Of a stretch of 64,000 nt of DNA, positions 19,822 through 32,382 are shown in pieces. The stretch spans positions 40,936,042 to 41,000,041 of the forward strand of contig CM060734.1 in assembly GCA_030704615.1 (NCBI GenBank), written 5' to 3'. Numbering within the stretch: position 1 is the first letter of the stretch; every line of letters starts with the position of its first letter. This DNA comes from Takakia lepidozioides. Its lineage: Eukaryota > Streptophyta > Takakiopsida > Takakiales > Takakiaceae. Made by a program: the position numbers and the translations under genes. The notes under the pieces are model-generated. The model ran no database searches. It saw only the letters and a program-made list of their open reading frames with translations, and was not told the DNA's origin.

Positions 19822-20421
19822 ATGATGACGTCGAGCAAGATTCAGGAGCGAGAGGCCAGGCAGAATTTGCCGAATGTATGGCACTCTTCACTCTCGGCAA
19901 CCATTGTGAACGACCCTCTCTTCTGCTGTTTCACACTTCTTTGCCCACCATGTGCTTCATATTTCTTGCGGGGAAGGGTTCTGTACAACGATTGGTCACG
20001 ATACGTATGTTGTGGAGGGGGCATGCCTTGTAGTGGCAATTGCGGGGAGAGAAATTGCCCACAAGCTTGTGCTATGCTTGAGGCTTGCTGTTGCTTCGGA
20101 ATGTCAGTGTCTTCCACGAGATTCATGATCCAAGATGCTCACCAAATCCAGAACACCCCGTGCGACAACTGCATCATTGCCACTATGTATGTTGCTCAGT
20201 GTTGCAATTGTATCTGTCAGCTACTTGCTTGCCTAACTGACGTGCCCTTTTTCCAAGAAGCTGCAGACGTCACCGGCTGCGTTGCCGATGTCTCATACTG
20301 TACAGTGTGTTCCTGCATTCAGACCCAGCACAAAGTGGAGCTTGACAAAAGAGATGGCAAGCTCTCCAGCCCCCGTGGTGCCAATGTACCTCCGCAGATG
20401 CAAGAGATGTCCAGATACTAA
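19822..20421 (+). CDS. PLAC8-family cysteine-rich protein
   Basis: About 199 residues in one exon. I chose the ATG pair at 19822/19825 because the open frame upstream has only non-ATG codons. The N-terminus TSSKIQEREARQNLPNVWHS leads into the Cys-rich PLAC8-type domain: CPPCASYFLRGRVLYNDWSR, CCGGGMPCSGNCGERNCPQA, SSTRFMIQDAHQIQ, PCDNCIIATMYVAQCCNC, and CTVCSCIQTQHKVELDKRDG near the C-terminus. This arrangement is the plant group annotated as PLAC8 family (Arabidopsis At1g63830 and At4g23470 type). These small membrane-associated proteins have no settled biochemical role. It ends QMSRY; land-plant relatives often have a longer Pro/Gln-rich tail. The gene is divergent from CYP37. Confidence 0.88.
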   Translation: MMTSSKIQEREARQNLPNVWHSSLSATIVNDPLFCCFTLLCPPCASYFLRGRVLYNDWSRYVCCGGGMPCSGNCGERNCPQACAMLEACCCFGMSVSSTRFMIQDAHQIQNTPCDNCIIATMYVAQCCNCICQLLACLTDVPFFQEAADVTGCVADVSYCTVCSCIQTQHKVELDKRDGKLSSPRGANVPPQMQEMSRY

Positions 20422-21391
20422 ATTTTCAGATTTCAATCAGACTGAAGCTTGTTCTCTACTGTTTCACATCTGATGTGTAAGCAGTACAACTTGAAAACCA
20501 GAAAGCATGGCAGTGATGAGTTTATACGAAACTCGTGAGAAGGGAGAGAGATGAGTCTCACACATTGAACTCCATGGAATTGAAATTGATAGGGGAAAAG
20601 TTGATGATGATCGATCCGTGAATGTAATTTTAATTACGATTTATAGAAAATGGGGAACTAATTAACATTCATTAATTCTATATAGTTGTGCATGGGCCTG
20701 TGGGTCTGGGGTTCAATCCGCTGTGGTTTCGTCTTGGGGGCTTGCCTGCTCAGAAAGAGGGTCTTCTGAGATGTGTGATTAGCTACTTGCCCCTGTCTAT
20801 GAGAAGCCATGGTTTCTGTGTGACTCTAAGATTCTGGTAGCTGTGTGTGTACAAGGGTTTGATAGAGAGCAGCTTTAGTACACACCAATCACACCCTCGT
20901 TTGTTGAGGTGAGTTTGCCTCGCAGTAAGCAAATCTTCGGAAGTGTGTGGGGTTTTTTATGTCAAATTTGTGCCGACCTATGAAATGTTGCATCAGGCAT
21001 ACCAAACCGTCGGAGATCCGATGGTGGGACTTGTAATGTGTATGATGACATTTGTTTTTTTGAGAAATCCTACGATGTAAGCTTTATATAAGACCCAAAT
21101 GAGACGATTTAACAAGAACCTCCAAGTTCGTGGAGAAATCGAACCCCATTAAGAGAAGGAAATGTAAGGACAACAAAGGAAATCAAACCGATCTAGCATA
21201 ACCTACTGCCTAAAATAAATCAGACAACAAGAACGAAGGTGGGTCAGAAAGAGCCGGGAGGTCAGATGAAGGTGCTATGACACTTCTAGCCAATAAGGGC
21301 CCAGGTTTGGTTTGTTGGTGTGAAGATTAGAGGGTGGTCCAGGAATTAACTAGGGTCCAGGAATCAACTAGGGAACAAGGGAAAGTCTTTA
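20422..21391. other. PLAC8 3' flank, no further gene seen
   Basis: Probably includes the 3' UTR. A tRNA B-box-like GGTTCAATCC is at 20710-20719. Near 21320-21375 two short direct repeats GTCCAGGAAT(T/C)AACTAGG lie just left of the piggyBac-like element. Confidence 0.5.
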
Positions 21392-22365
21392 TTAACCCCT
21401 AATGGACGAGGCTGTTTTTGGTGGGCCCACTCCAAAACAGCACATACCCTCACGGATGAGGATATATCTCCCAGCTAAGAAACATCCACAGGGATGAACC
21501 GTATGAAAAGGACGCTACCTACCTCATGCACCTGCTGTAAGACTTTCAGCCCATTTCACCATGTCATTACGAAGATTATAACAAAATGGTAAGCTCTAAA
21601 TCTGTAGTGTATTCCAATTTTAGAGGGAAAAATTGGTTTGACCAGGCAGTTGGACCGAAAAAATATTTTTTCCTTGCAAGACCCCAACCACATTCCAATT
21701 CTCAGGCACCTAAAGCAACTTGCCCCAAATTTGCAAAGCAGAATTCCAAAATCTACATAGGGTTCCTTTGTATGGGAAAACAGGGGGGTCAAAAAGCACT
21801 ATTTGCTTCAATTGACCTGTAATTCAGCCATAGGGGTCGAAATTTTCATTGGAACCAGAATTCCAACGGTGGAATTGTTCCTCCTATGATTTCCTACTAC
21901 CTCCAAAAAGAATTTCTGAATTCTAATCAAAATGCAGGCAGAGATTTCTAAGTAGGTGTATTTCTACTTGAATCCCAGCTCAGGCCATGTATTGCCTGAG
22001 CCGGTAGACAATTCCGGCTACAGAAAGGGGGCTACGTCACCGATTGACACAGAGAAAACTCGGGGGACCCAAAATCGACACCCAAAAAAAAGCTCGGGAA
22101 CGCCCGACGTTTCGGCGTTCCACCCGAAAGGCAACTGCAAAATACTAACCCCAACTAACACCTCGTTTCACACGGCGTCACGCAATCCTGTGCTCCCTAA
22201 AAGACTCCCACAACTCCCCACAACAACCCCTGTTTCAACTCCCCAATCGAGTGGCCATCCAAGCTCCCGTGACTCCTGGTTTTCTCCCCTTTGAATGTAG
22301 TCAAAAACCCACCACACACCACCACGAAGACATGATCCACGAACTGGGGGGAGTTGAACCCCCAT

Positions 22366-22368
<3 letters not shown>

Positions 22369-22399
<31 letters not shown>
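22369..22399 (+). repeat. Poly-C tract, 31 bases
   Basis: Uninterrupted run of 31 C. Frames reading through it give Pro or Gly runs that are not proteins. Confidence 0.95.
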
Positions 22400-22401
<2 letters not shown>

Positions 22402-23246
22402 GCAGCATCAGCACCCCCCAAAACCACAACCAGCAAGCATGACTGTTTTGCCCCCCGCGCCCCCCAAAACTGTGAAACCACCCAAACCACGCACCATGCC
22501 CAACACTGAAGGACCCCCATCACCTCCACATCCCCTCAACCAGCAGCAGCAGATCCCCATCACCCCACAGCCTGTGAACCATCACCAGCCCTTCCCCATC
22601 CCCAAAAAGATCAAATGAGAAAGAAGAGAACACATGAAAAGAAGCCTGAGGGCAGACTCTCATCGCAAAGCGGGATAGATGAAGAGGTCCACCCCCCTAC
22701 TCCCAAAACTGTCCATCAAAAAGAGCAAAGCATGACCCCCATAAAAAATGGAATGCTCGACATTGGAAAAGGCCAAATGTAAATCTAGATCATTCAGGAA
22801 CCCATGACCCCACACTCTCGATCCCATACAAGGTAGGGAAACCTCAGTGGACGTCACACAAACAAAAAACATGAGAAGAACCCATAAACACCAAAAGATC
22901 AAAGAGAACAAAAACCCCACGCCCCACGAACCACAGGCCATCCACAAGCCTAGAAAGATACTGTAGAGAAAAACAAAGAGAAAGACAAAAAAGGCAAAAG
23001 AGCGCAAAGACCAAAGCAGCAATCAGCTTCTGGGTAAAAGAAGAGAAAGGGAAACACAAAGACAAGGAAGAAAAGAGTCAGAAAGGCAGAATAAGGGTGT
23101 GAGGTAAAAAACAGCATGTGGGAAGGCACAAGAAGCAGGGGGGCAAGCAAGCCAGGGAAGAATGGTGAGAACGAACTGAAGAAAAGACAAAAAGAGCTCG
23201 CCGTGGTGGTGTGAGGCATTGATGCACAAAAGGTAACTCTCTCTTC

Positions 23247-24378
23247 TCAATAAAGTGTGGTGGTCAATGTTGTCAGTGCAGAAACCCTGTCAAACCCAAT
23301 AGGAACAGCCAGATTTAATTGTAGATGGGTCATGGACCCGACGTCCCCTTTGATCTCCATTGCAGAATGAAAGATATACGCATTAACTAGCGTGGGTATC
23401 AATAAGGAAAAAAAAAAGATGAGGAAAAACTTCTTTGTGCGCAGCTGCAAGCTGTACGCACCCCTAACTGGTCCTGCACATCCACCCCTTCGCATATACG
23501 TTTGATATTGCACATGTGCAGGTACGATGGCACAGGCACCTTTGGTTTCCCACAAACGGCGTACAGTCACATGGAGAGGAAGGCTGCAAGCTGGCCTAGC
23601 TGCAGTGATCGCAAGTAAGAATACACCCTTCTTGTCCCCCAACAGACACAGCAGCCACACTCTGTCCTGGACTCGTGCATCCTGTACCAGGGATGTGCCG
23701 GCCCGAAGCTTGGGCAGCGTGGATTTTTTCATTTTCAGCAAAGAGGGAGGGAGGTTGGCTTGCTGTTCACTCTTAGCCGTGTCAGGGTCTAAGTGCCCAA
23801 GGCCGAGTTTGGCCATGTCATATGAAGCTGGAACCCTGTTAAAGTAAATATCGGTCACAATGGTCATGGCCCAAACCATGCAGCCCGTCGCCCGACCGGG
23901 TGACCACATCATAACCTTCTCCCTTCCCACTTTTCTGGCCTCTCGCCCTGCTGGCCCCCTACATTCTTACTACATACACCTGAAAAGTCGTAGACATATG
24001 AAGTTCTCCGAGTCAGCCAAGGCCCACGCCGGGATGGCCCCATTTGCAGGGGTGCGTTCTTAGGCATGGGTTTTTTTCCTAATGGGGAGTACTTCCCCTT
24101 GTAACGGAGATCATCACCTCGTCGACAGTCACCATTTTGTTCAGATTCTAGAAACTTTTACACACCTTCCACAATCTCCTCACACACCCACCTAAGCTTT
24201 CCGAGCTTATCATAATCCGACTCTTCGATCTGCCACCACGTGGTGTTGTCAACAGATGCAAACAACGGAGTATGGCCTCATACCTAGGACAAGCGAAGAA
24301 TGTCTCCGAGTGTTTACCAGTAAAATCGTGTTTTGGGGCAACTTCTTCTTTCATGCCCATGACATTACCCGACTCCAA
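23247..24378 (-). pseudogene. piggyBac-like transposase, frameshifted
   Basis: Pieces in the family's order on the minus strand. 24378-24148 holds FACPRYEAILRCLHLL, the conserved block of the N-terminal half. 24136-24110 reads MVTVDEVMI, the first catalytic Asp region, in another frame. About 24107-24083 reads YKGKYSP in a third frame. 23930-23247 (227 residues) holds VTDIYFNRVP, DRVWLLCLLGDKKG, VQYQTYMR, AYSLQLRTKKFF and LVNAYIF, the C-terminal block of DDE_Tnp_1_7 transposases. The YMxGVDxxDQ motif with the third catalytic Asp is read in the wrong phase within this ORF. Several frame changes mean no active enzyme. N-terminal pieces probably extend to about 25.6 kb but I could not assign them. 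Confidence 0.75.
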
Positions 24379-26142
24379 TCCAAGCCCTGAGCTAACAGGA
24401 ACAGTGAGCTCTTTCCACCGAGGCCCCCCACAGTGCCCGTACCGAAAGGTTCAGCAGCATAACGATTGGACTCCCTACATATTCGCCCAAGCACCTGTCG
24501 CCTCCAAAACAAACCAAAAACCAAATAGGATGTGATAGCCTTCATTTCAGGCAAAGGTGCAGGGACCGAGGTTTGAGGGCCAAAAAATGCAGCTCTATCA
24601 CTCACAAAGTCAGGAGCCTGCGTTGGTTTCCCACGTCTTCGCCTTGAACATCTCCACAAAATCGGCCGAGATTTCCTCATCCATCACTCCATATCAACCA
24701 CCCACCTCGTTTTCCATTCTGCTTCGTCAGCAGAGGCGTCGCCCATGTACCCATCGTCACCCTCAAATCCCTCGTCCATGTCGGAGGAGGCCTCATCATG
24801 GCCCAAAACAGATTAGAAGACCCCTCACCAAAGGAACCATGCACCAATGTTGGGATGCATGTCCCCCAAAGCGCCCTAAAAACAATACCGACGGCAAGCA
24901 TGCTCCCAGCACCCAGAGGCCCGCCAACACATCCCACAACAAGACCCGAATTCACACTCCCTTATTTTTTTTCTCCTCACACACAGAGCCTTGGGAGGTG
25001 CTGTCACACTTGCATGAACCAACCTCTTTGCACGAGCCAACTCCTTCAACGCCTGACTGTGGCGCATCGGGCCAAACATCATCTCTCACAACAGAATTCA
25101 CAACACATCACTGAACCCCTCCTTATCACCTCCTCTCTTCTCTCTCTCCAACCAGAACTAGAGCCACCTGACGTCTAAACAGAAAGCGAAAATTGTGAGG
25201 ACGGGGGGCGAGGCCAACGATTGCGAACGGCGGTGGAGGCAAACTACGAGGAAGGCAGGAGACAATACACCCAAAATATTACCTTGCACTGCTCGGGAGT
25301 GCAGTGCTGCTCCTCAAGCGCCCACTTCTTTTAATAACCTCCACGACAGCTGCAAGCTCGGGTGGGGGGCACGGTGGCTCAGCACAAGCAGGATCGTCTT
25401 CCTCTTTGTGCCATACGAATCCCTGATACCGACAGAGATCACAGGAAATGAATGCAAGCCCTCACGGTGAATCAATGCAGATGGCATATCTTCCCCACTC
25501 ACAGGATGATGGATGTACCTCGGCGAATTTCGTAACTCCTCCAAAACCAGCTGCAAATGAAACCCAACACACCACCACGCTCCCCTGCAACCATCCCCTA
25601 ACACACAAAACACAGAGCCCAAATGCATAAAAGCATTTCACAAAACGACATGCAAGAAAAAATGACAACTTGCATTACAATGAAAATTCGGCAGGGCGAC
25701 AAGAATCTAAACGCCAAACACTCAGCCCTAACAGCTGCGTAATGCAATCACACCCCGAGCTCTAATGTCTAGAACACACAGCAGGCGAACGGAATAGCTC
25801 CCCGACCGCCGCTTCGAGCCTGGGAGAGGTAAGTCACCATGACCCGAAAATGAGCCCAGAAATACAACACTCCCCTACGAAACGAATGCGGGCGATCCAT
25901 GGAAGATCAAGCAAAACATGCACACAAAAGCGCCAAGGAAATGCGAGAGGGGCCACGATTTGCAAGCTCCAGGAACCCAGACTCTGTGCGCTTAGGGTGC
26001 AATAAATTCTGTCCGGCGCAAAATCTCAAGGGCTACAACTTTTGTTCAGGGCCCATCTTCATCCAGAGTCATCCAAGGGGCCCACTGACGGTCGAAATAT
26101 CCAATCGACCCGAATCAGGTCGACTCGTCCATTAGGGGTTAA

Positions 26143-29100
26143 GGCTAATATGTAGCCCCAAGAAGGTACGGAAAACTGCAGTCCCCATTCATGGGGACTT
26201 TAATAGGATGGTTGTAGTGGGACCAGCAGCAGCCGTCACCAGCAGGCTTGGTGTCTCCTTGGGAAACAGAGCTACGGCCGTCATTTCTTTCAAAAATAGT
26301 AGCATGGATTTCCATCGTTCGCAGTCAATTTGGAAAATCAATGGTTTCGCCACATGACCTTGAGATCTATAGCACGCATTTCTACAAGGCATCTTCCCTT
26401 ATTTCAAGGCTTCAAGATTTGGAACGTGCGGATGTGATCGGTGGACTGGCAGAAGCTTCTTTACATTCAAAACCTTATGAAGCTTCGCATGAAGAACAAT
26501 AAGATACATCACCAATAAGGGCCCCGGGTTTGTGTGAGGTGGGAAGAGTGGACGAATCTCAAGTTCCGCATGCAGGGAACGGTCAACAACCCGAGTACAT
26601 TCCAGTTTGTGTGCAACGTTCCCTTACTGATCATGTGTTCTGATCTGTATAGTTTAGCTTTCATGGCATTCGGTTTGCAACGTAGCACGTTCACTGGGCA
26701 GGCAGATGATCAGAGTTCACACGTTTGGAGTGAAGACCACCCTATGACACTTTTTTAACTTTTTGGATACGTTTAATCAAGTTACATCATTTAATATACA
26801 AATGTGCGTTACACCATGACATAGTTAATTAATACCAGCAGACCATTAAATGATGAGAGAGAAGACACCAAAACTAAGAGTCGCTTCACCATTCAACTAT
26901 TGCCTCATTTTGGCATTGGGCCATATAAAACCGAGATAAACCTATATGTCTAGGGTATGGGTTGGTGGTTTTCGAATTTGTGGTTTCAAAATATTGTCAC
27001 AGTAACTCTTTTATGTGGTGGTGCATTTCTCCCACTAAATCATATGTATATACATAGATTTATTTATTTATCCGTCAATACCAACTATTGATAACTCATA
27101 TGGATTTGCTAGATATTTTGTTTATTGCCTGAAAATATGATTTTATTATGAGAAATACTAAAAAATATACATACTATACAATATTCTCATAATTTGAAAA
27201 TAACATGTGTATCTTATTGCAATGTATCTTATTGACTCAAGTAGCTTATTGACGGCCGTAGTAATAAGATACACTTATTTCAAAAATGTAACAAATCATA
27301 TTTATTAAGATTAAATTGTGATTTGGTCATAAAATGAATTACGTTTTAAATTCAATCATATATGAAGTAAGGTATAGTAAATCGTGCACTACGGTTATTG
27401 ATATGTACACAATATGAACATCCTACATCCCAACATATGTTGAAATGTTATTTTTATCTTTTTATAAATAACAAAACTCGAGAATTATAATTACTGAACT
27501 GAAAGTTGCATGAATTTAATATCCGTAAATAACTTGTTACTATGAAAAGATACTAATAAATAAGTCAATGTTTTGTACAGATCGCGGGTCAAGCTTGTTG
27601 AATTGATAAGTACCGATGACGTTATTGTTGCAAAAAGATTATTGGTTTGTGGAGGACAGTCATTCTTTGAAATCTATCCCACATGCACGGTCAGAACCAG
27701 GTTTTGCGGAAGTCTATTTGGCAGATCCTAAAGAGATTGTTGCTTTGCACGAATTCATCTCATGGAAAGAACGTCAAGTAGCAAGACTCCAACACATTAC
27801 ATCAAACTTAGATGTCATCTAAGAAACAATGAAATTTGTCAAATATTTGGGTCAAAGCACACTAATAGGACCCATAAAGGATATCACAATTGTTTTCCAG
27901 CATATATGGCGTAATCGATCCAAATTTAGGATATCGAGTTCAGTATGAAACCACATATACATTATATCATTGGAAAGTCTTTGAAGTACTTGTCATGCCC
28001 ATATAAAGTTTCTTGTAATTTGACAATTTTAAGGGGTCATAAAGGAGTCTTGAATAGCACAAGGTTCAAATGTCCCAAAATGTTGTAGTCCTTTAGGACT
28101 CATTTTCACAACATAACATGTGAAGGTCCTATCAGGGATTTTCATGTGCTTATGTAAAGTATGGAAGAATGCAAAAAAGACAGTAGACCTGCAAAACCAG
28201 AAACACCCATTCACATAGGAATTTTCTACCACGCGGTATTCATAATTTAGGAGCACCAAACTTTGATACTACTAAACCTCAAAATTTAAACATAGTTCTT
28301 TCACCAAAAGTGTTTAGTTGTTGAAAAAGAAGAAGGTCATGTCCCTGAAATGGCTACAAGGTCCTCCAATTTTGAATTTGAGGCCAAAAATAGTTCTTAC
28401 AAATAATATATCATTCATTGCAAATTATTTTAAAATTAAAAATATATCAAATAAACTCCTAAAAATTATACGAGCATCTGCAGCACTGAAGTAGGCATCA
28501 AACACATCAAACCCGGCCTGGATGCAATGCGGGGAAAGCAAATGGTGATAAACGGAAGTCGAGTTAGTATCGTAAACTCAAAATTAGCGGTGTACGAGCA
28601 AAATTGGAGGTGTACAAGAGGGTGTACGAGTATCTGATGGATGGGGTCAAGGTGCCCACTACCATTTGTCAATTTCATCACGTTTTCATCGCAACATGTC
28701 ATGTCTACGCGCCGCGGTGTAATGCGCCATCAGTCAAAATTTAGTCATTTTCAGGAGTGTCAGTGGTACACATTATGATGCTTTCACCCATGTAGAGGAT
28801 TTTCCAGAACAAGATCGTTCGAATGTGGTGTCTTCAATGATGTTTTGGCCAGACAATGATAATATTGATCAACCCTCAGTGGAGATAAATACGGACAATG
28901 TTGAAGAATAATCATGAACATGACTTATTCTATTGATGCCTGAGGTGCAAACTCAATACTTCGGACTTGAGAGATGACAGCCAAAACATCCAATCGAAAG
29001 ACACATACATCCACATTGCAACAACCACTTGAAGATGATGTCAATTGACTACTAATTTTGGAATATCCGAAGAATTTGATCCATGGACATCGGAAAGACA

Positions 29101-29295
29101 TCGAAGCATGACATTTTGTGGGTGTGCATGTTGAGAACGAATTCGTACTGGCTGAAAACATTCAAAAACATCCCGAAAAACACAAATGTAGTGTCACTAT
29201 AATGCAACAACTGTTTGTACAAAAATTAGGTACCAAATGATGATGGTGAAGACGACATTTTAATGGACTCTGTATTTATTTCGTGGAGAAATACA
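26143..29295. other. AT-rich intergenic region, no confident gene
   Basis: Holds only weak candidates: a plus ORF at 26248-26502 (84 aa), a plus ORF at 27616-27822 (68 aa, ending ISWKERQVARLQHITSNLDV, charged and protein-like but unrecognised), and a possible terminal exon at 28755-28911 after TTTTCAG reading VSGTHYDAFTHVEDFPEQDR to a TAA. An inverted repeat is at 27193-27285. Confidence 0.45.
27193..27285. repeat. Short inverted repeat (MITE-like)
   Basis: Arms GTGTATCTTATTGC (27207-27220) and GTAATAAGATACAC (27261-27274), extended outward by TTTGAAAATAAC against TTATTTCAAA, with a loop of about 40 bp. No clear target duplication seen. Confidence 0.5.
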
Positions 29296-29324
29296 GTCGG
29301 GACCAGTGTTGGGCGGTTCTTGCC

Positions 29325-29510
29325 TTTGTGAAGGAACCTTCGGTTCCGGTTCCACAAATTTTTGAAGAGACGGTTCCGGATCCGGATCCGGTTATTTTTT
29401 ATTAAGGCGGTTCCGGTCCGGTTCAGGTTCTGACTTTTTAACATGGGGGCGGTTCCGGTTACCGGTTAGTTGCTGGAAAAAAAACGCCGGTTCCCGGTTA
29501 GGTTCCGGTT
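29325..29510. repeat. Left subterminal repeats of the hAT element
   Basis: Repeated (C)CGGTTCC / GGTTCCGG units, with GGATCCGGATCCGG and GCGGTTCCGG. Closely matched by 61470-61655 in the short hAT copy. Confidence 0.8.
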
Positions 29511-30036
29511 CTTTTTTAAAAATATATTAAATTTTTTAAATTTTTTATTCTTCTAGAAAATTAGATGAACTAATCTGATTGGTCATACTGAGAATTTTCA
29601 ACTAAAACCAGGGAATTTATTAGTAAAACAGAAGTAAATAAACTTATATGTTTTTTGTGATTGTCTTTTATGGTATATATAACTAGTTATATACGCATGG
29701 TCTCCATTAAAAACGGAAAACCAGAGATTTTATAAGTTGTTGTACGGTGTAGCAAAGAACAACTAAAACAGACTAACTACATAAGGATCTTAATTCAAAA
29801 TACAAAACAAATTAAACATGTGTAATTCTATGGTTACCTTTTATGGTGCAGCAAAAGCACAACTAAAAAAAACTACATAAATTTGTGTTTTATGGATGAT
29901 GCTTTGTCAATATAGCATACAACAAACAAAGTACACGGGATGTCACTGAAATTTTCAATAAAAATGACAAATAAACAAACTCCAATCAAAGGAGTATAGT
30001 GTAATATGTTGAACAATTATTTGTCTCTAAGACAAA

Positions 30037-32382
30037 TCAGTCTACCTCAAAGAGGTTTGCCTCTGCAATCAAGTCCTCATTCTCATCTAAGATGACTTCT
30101 TCCCTATCCAAAAACTCTTTCATGGAAGTACTAAAGCAACCAACTCTAGCATCATTTGGCCAATTCTTGACTACACTCACAAGCATATCAAGGTTTTCAA
30201 TATTTAACCTGCACCGTCTCAAGTTTGTTATGACACCTGCAATACTAAAAACCCTCTCAGCTTCAATCTGAGATCCAACTATGCCCAAAATTAGCCGTGC
30301 CAAAAATTCCACATACGGAAAGAGAGACTCGTGTTCTTTCCACCATTTCAAAAGAGCCACGCACTCACCTTCATTTATCTTCGTCCTTCTGAAATGTGAT
30401 AGTTGTTCTCTCACCACTGTCAATGTCATGTCTTCATTGTGGTCATGCACACCAAATAAGGACATCTCGTCCATTGTGGCAGTGGGCTGTGATTGGGCCG
30501 AAGTATCCGGATGTAAGACCTTGAAACACTTTACCAAAAGAGGCTCTAACACCATACTATCATATTGGGACACAATATGCAAAGCACGCTCTTTGCCCAC
30601 ATATTGTGATACCAATGACAACCCCTTGTAACGTGGGTCAAGCATAAGCGCGAGCATATTGTGAGCTTTGCGCGATTGAAACCCTTCCAAAAAAGAAAGA
30701 AATGGTTCCAAGACATATACCACCTCTCGAGCCATCCGCCATTCCAACAATGTCAACTCTGTTGAGAAATCCCCCATGCAATGATCCACAGTTGCAGCCC
30801 CCCAGCACTACTTCCTCGCATGCGAATTGTTGTGGCAATGGCTGCATTAAGAGCATCGGACAACAACCAAAATCCCCCAGATTGATTCATAATGCACTCA
30901 TGAACCACAGGCCCTAGAACTGTAGAAATTGATTGGGCAATGGCCCACACTTGTGGACTTGGTATGCGAGATTGCAGTGCCAATGAGGTTTGCCTAGAGT
31001 AACAAGTGATTATGGCTTGCCTAAACTCCAAAGTCTCTTGGAAGAGGATCACCTTGGAAGCAAACCGTGTCTTCACCGGAGTCTTCAGTTTGCGGGGATG
31101 AATGCCGCTGTCCACACATGCCTTTGCCCATTCTTGTCTCCCTTTGCCACTTTTTTTTGTCCAAGTAATGGTTTTTTGCAACTCTGATTGGGCATTTTTT
31201 ATAGAAACCGATCTCATATCTGCGCATACTTTTGCATCATTTGTTGCATACTGGCAACACTTGGACATTGCATGCCCAAAAAGCTACCCACAAATGGAGA
31301 ATCCAACCCCAAACACGCACATGAGACCACCGAATTCAAAGCATTGGTCAAAGTGGCCAAGTTACCTCCCTCATCTTTGACGTAAGCAATAATGCGAGTA
31401 TTGAGGCCATACTTCACAAGAAGATTGTTGACTTGATGTGCCATGGCAGCCCCAGATGTGTCAGGTGTCTCAAACATGCCAAGAGTCACATGACATTGCT
31501 CCCACTGTTCATTAATAAAGTGCGCTATGATGACAAAAGTGTCAGTTCCCCCTCTTGACATCCACAAATCAAAACTCACGGAGCAAGTAGCACAACTTTG
31601 AAGAGATGGGGACATGTAGCGCTCTTTCGTCTTCTCTGCCAAGATTGGAATGACCTCATTCACAAATGTCCGTCGAGAAGGGAAAACAATCCGAGGATTT
31701 TGCCTCAACACCATCCTTCTTAGCCAAGGGGATTCTACCAAAGACAGTGGAACCAACTCCTTTGCAATGAATAAGACTAAATCCTCATTGAACTGCTTCT
31801 GTTGATCATCATTTTGGTTGTATGGAGTGGAGCTCCTAAAAAAAGAAGCTATGTTTCCAGGAGTGGGGCCGGGCCTCTTTTTGGCTGGCCTACGGGCCTT
31901 CTCAGGTCCAAGATTTTCCCTCTCAATCCACCTACGCAAAACAATGTCATGTTCTTGATCCACATGCTTTCGAAGGGCAGAGATACCATTGGTTTTATAT
32001 AGGTCACAATGCCCTTCTTGCTTTCAGGAGTGACACCAACAGGATGACATAGAACACACCTCATTTGTTGTGGATTTGTTATGTCCACTGGAGCAGAGTC
32101 TTTTGTTGCATAGAATGCCCATGTCGAAGCAGTGCGATTGTGGGGCTTCCAAAAATCCCGTTGTTTGTCAAGTACTGGGAGCTGCGCCTCCACATCCAAC
32201 ACCGTGTGTGATGGCGAAACTGTGGAAGATGACATTGCAGCCGAGGCTTGATGAGCTGATGTAAATGAGGCTTCATGATGAGCATCCTCCGCAACATGGC
32301 ACTCCACCAAAGCTCTCTCATTATCAACATTCATGTCAAGAACAACTTCCCTTTCTAGTTCATCGAAAATATTGGGCTCCAT
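30037..32382 (-). pseudogene. hAT transposase, three frameshifts
   Basis: Start chosen at ATG 32382 (MEPNIFDELER), just after a TTTACACAG acceptor-like site. Segment 32382 to about 31985 has an acidic N-terminus and the first half of a BED zinc finger (CVLC). Segment 31963-31214 continues the finger (LRKHVDQEH) and the core with VSFDLWMSRGGTDTFV. Segment 31268-30753 reads HPRKLKTPVKTRFASKVIL. Segment 30789-30037 ends with the hATC dimerisation domain: LGIVGSQIEAERVFSIAG and LRRCRLNIENLDMLV. Joins near 31985, 31265 and 30800 each need a one- or two-base shift, so the copy is inactive unless these sites are short unusual introns. Confidence 0.85.

Larger units (their letters stand above)
21396..26138 (-). 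mobile_element. piggyBac-like DNA transposon, 4743 bp, with TTAA duplication
   Basis: Perfect 15-bp terminal inverted repeats, CCCCTAATGGACGAG at 21396-21410 and its reverse complement at 26124-26138. Each is flanked outside by TTAA (21392-21395 and 26139-26142), the target duplication that defines piggyBac-type insertion. TIRs beginning CCC are also typical. The interior minus strand carries recognisable pieces of piggyBac transposase in order. A C31 run at 22369-22399 lies between the transposase 3' side and the left end. The region is C-rich on the plus strand, unlike its AT-rich right neighbour. Confidence 0.85.

Noticed and set aside
20682-20719. tRNA-like A and B boxes (GGTTCAATCC)
   Set aside because: B box good, A box poor, no cloverleaf or CCA-side acceptor stem could be drawn; a SINE remnant is possible but unsupported.
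22168-22529. Gly- or Pro-rich ORFs
   Set aside because: Created by reading through the poly-C tract and C-rich flanks.
23022-23250. Hydrophobic minus ORFs rich in Phe, Leu and Ser
   Set aside because: Translation of an A/G-rich plus-strand stretch; no start context, no conserved pattern.
24557-25178. Plus-strand ORFs of 126-185 aa in the piggyBac-like element
   Set aside because: Pro/Thr/His-rich composition follows the C-rich strand; the transposase is on the other strand.
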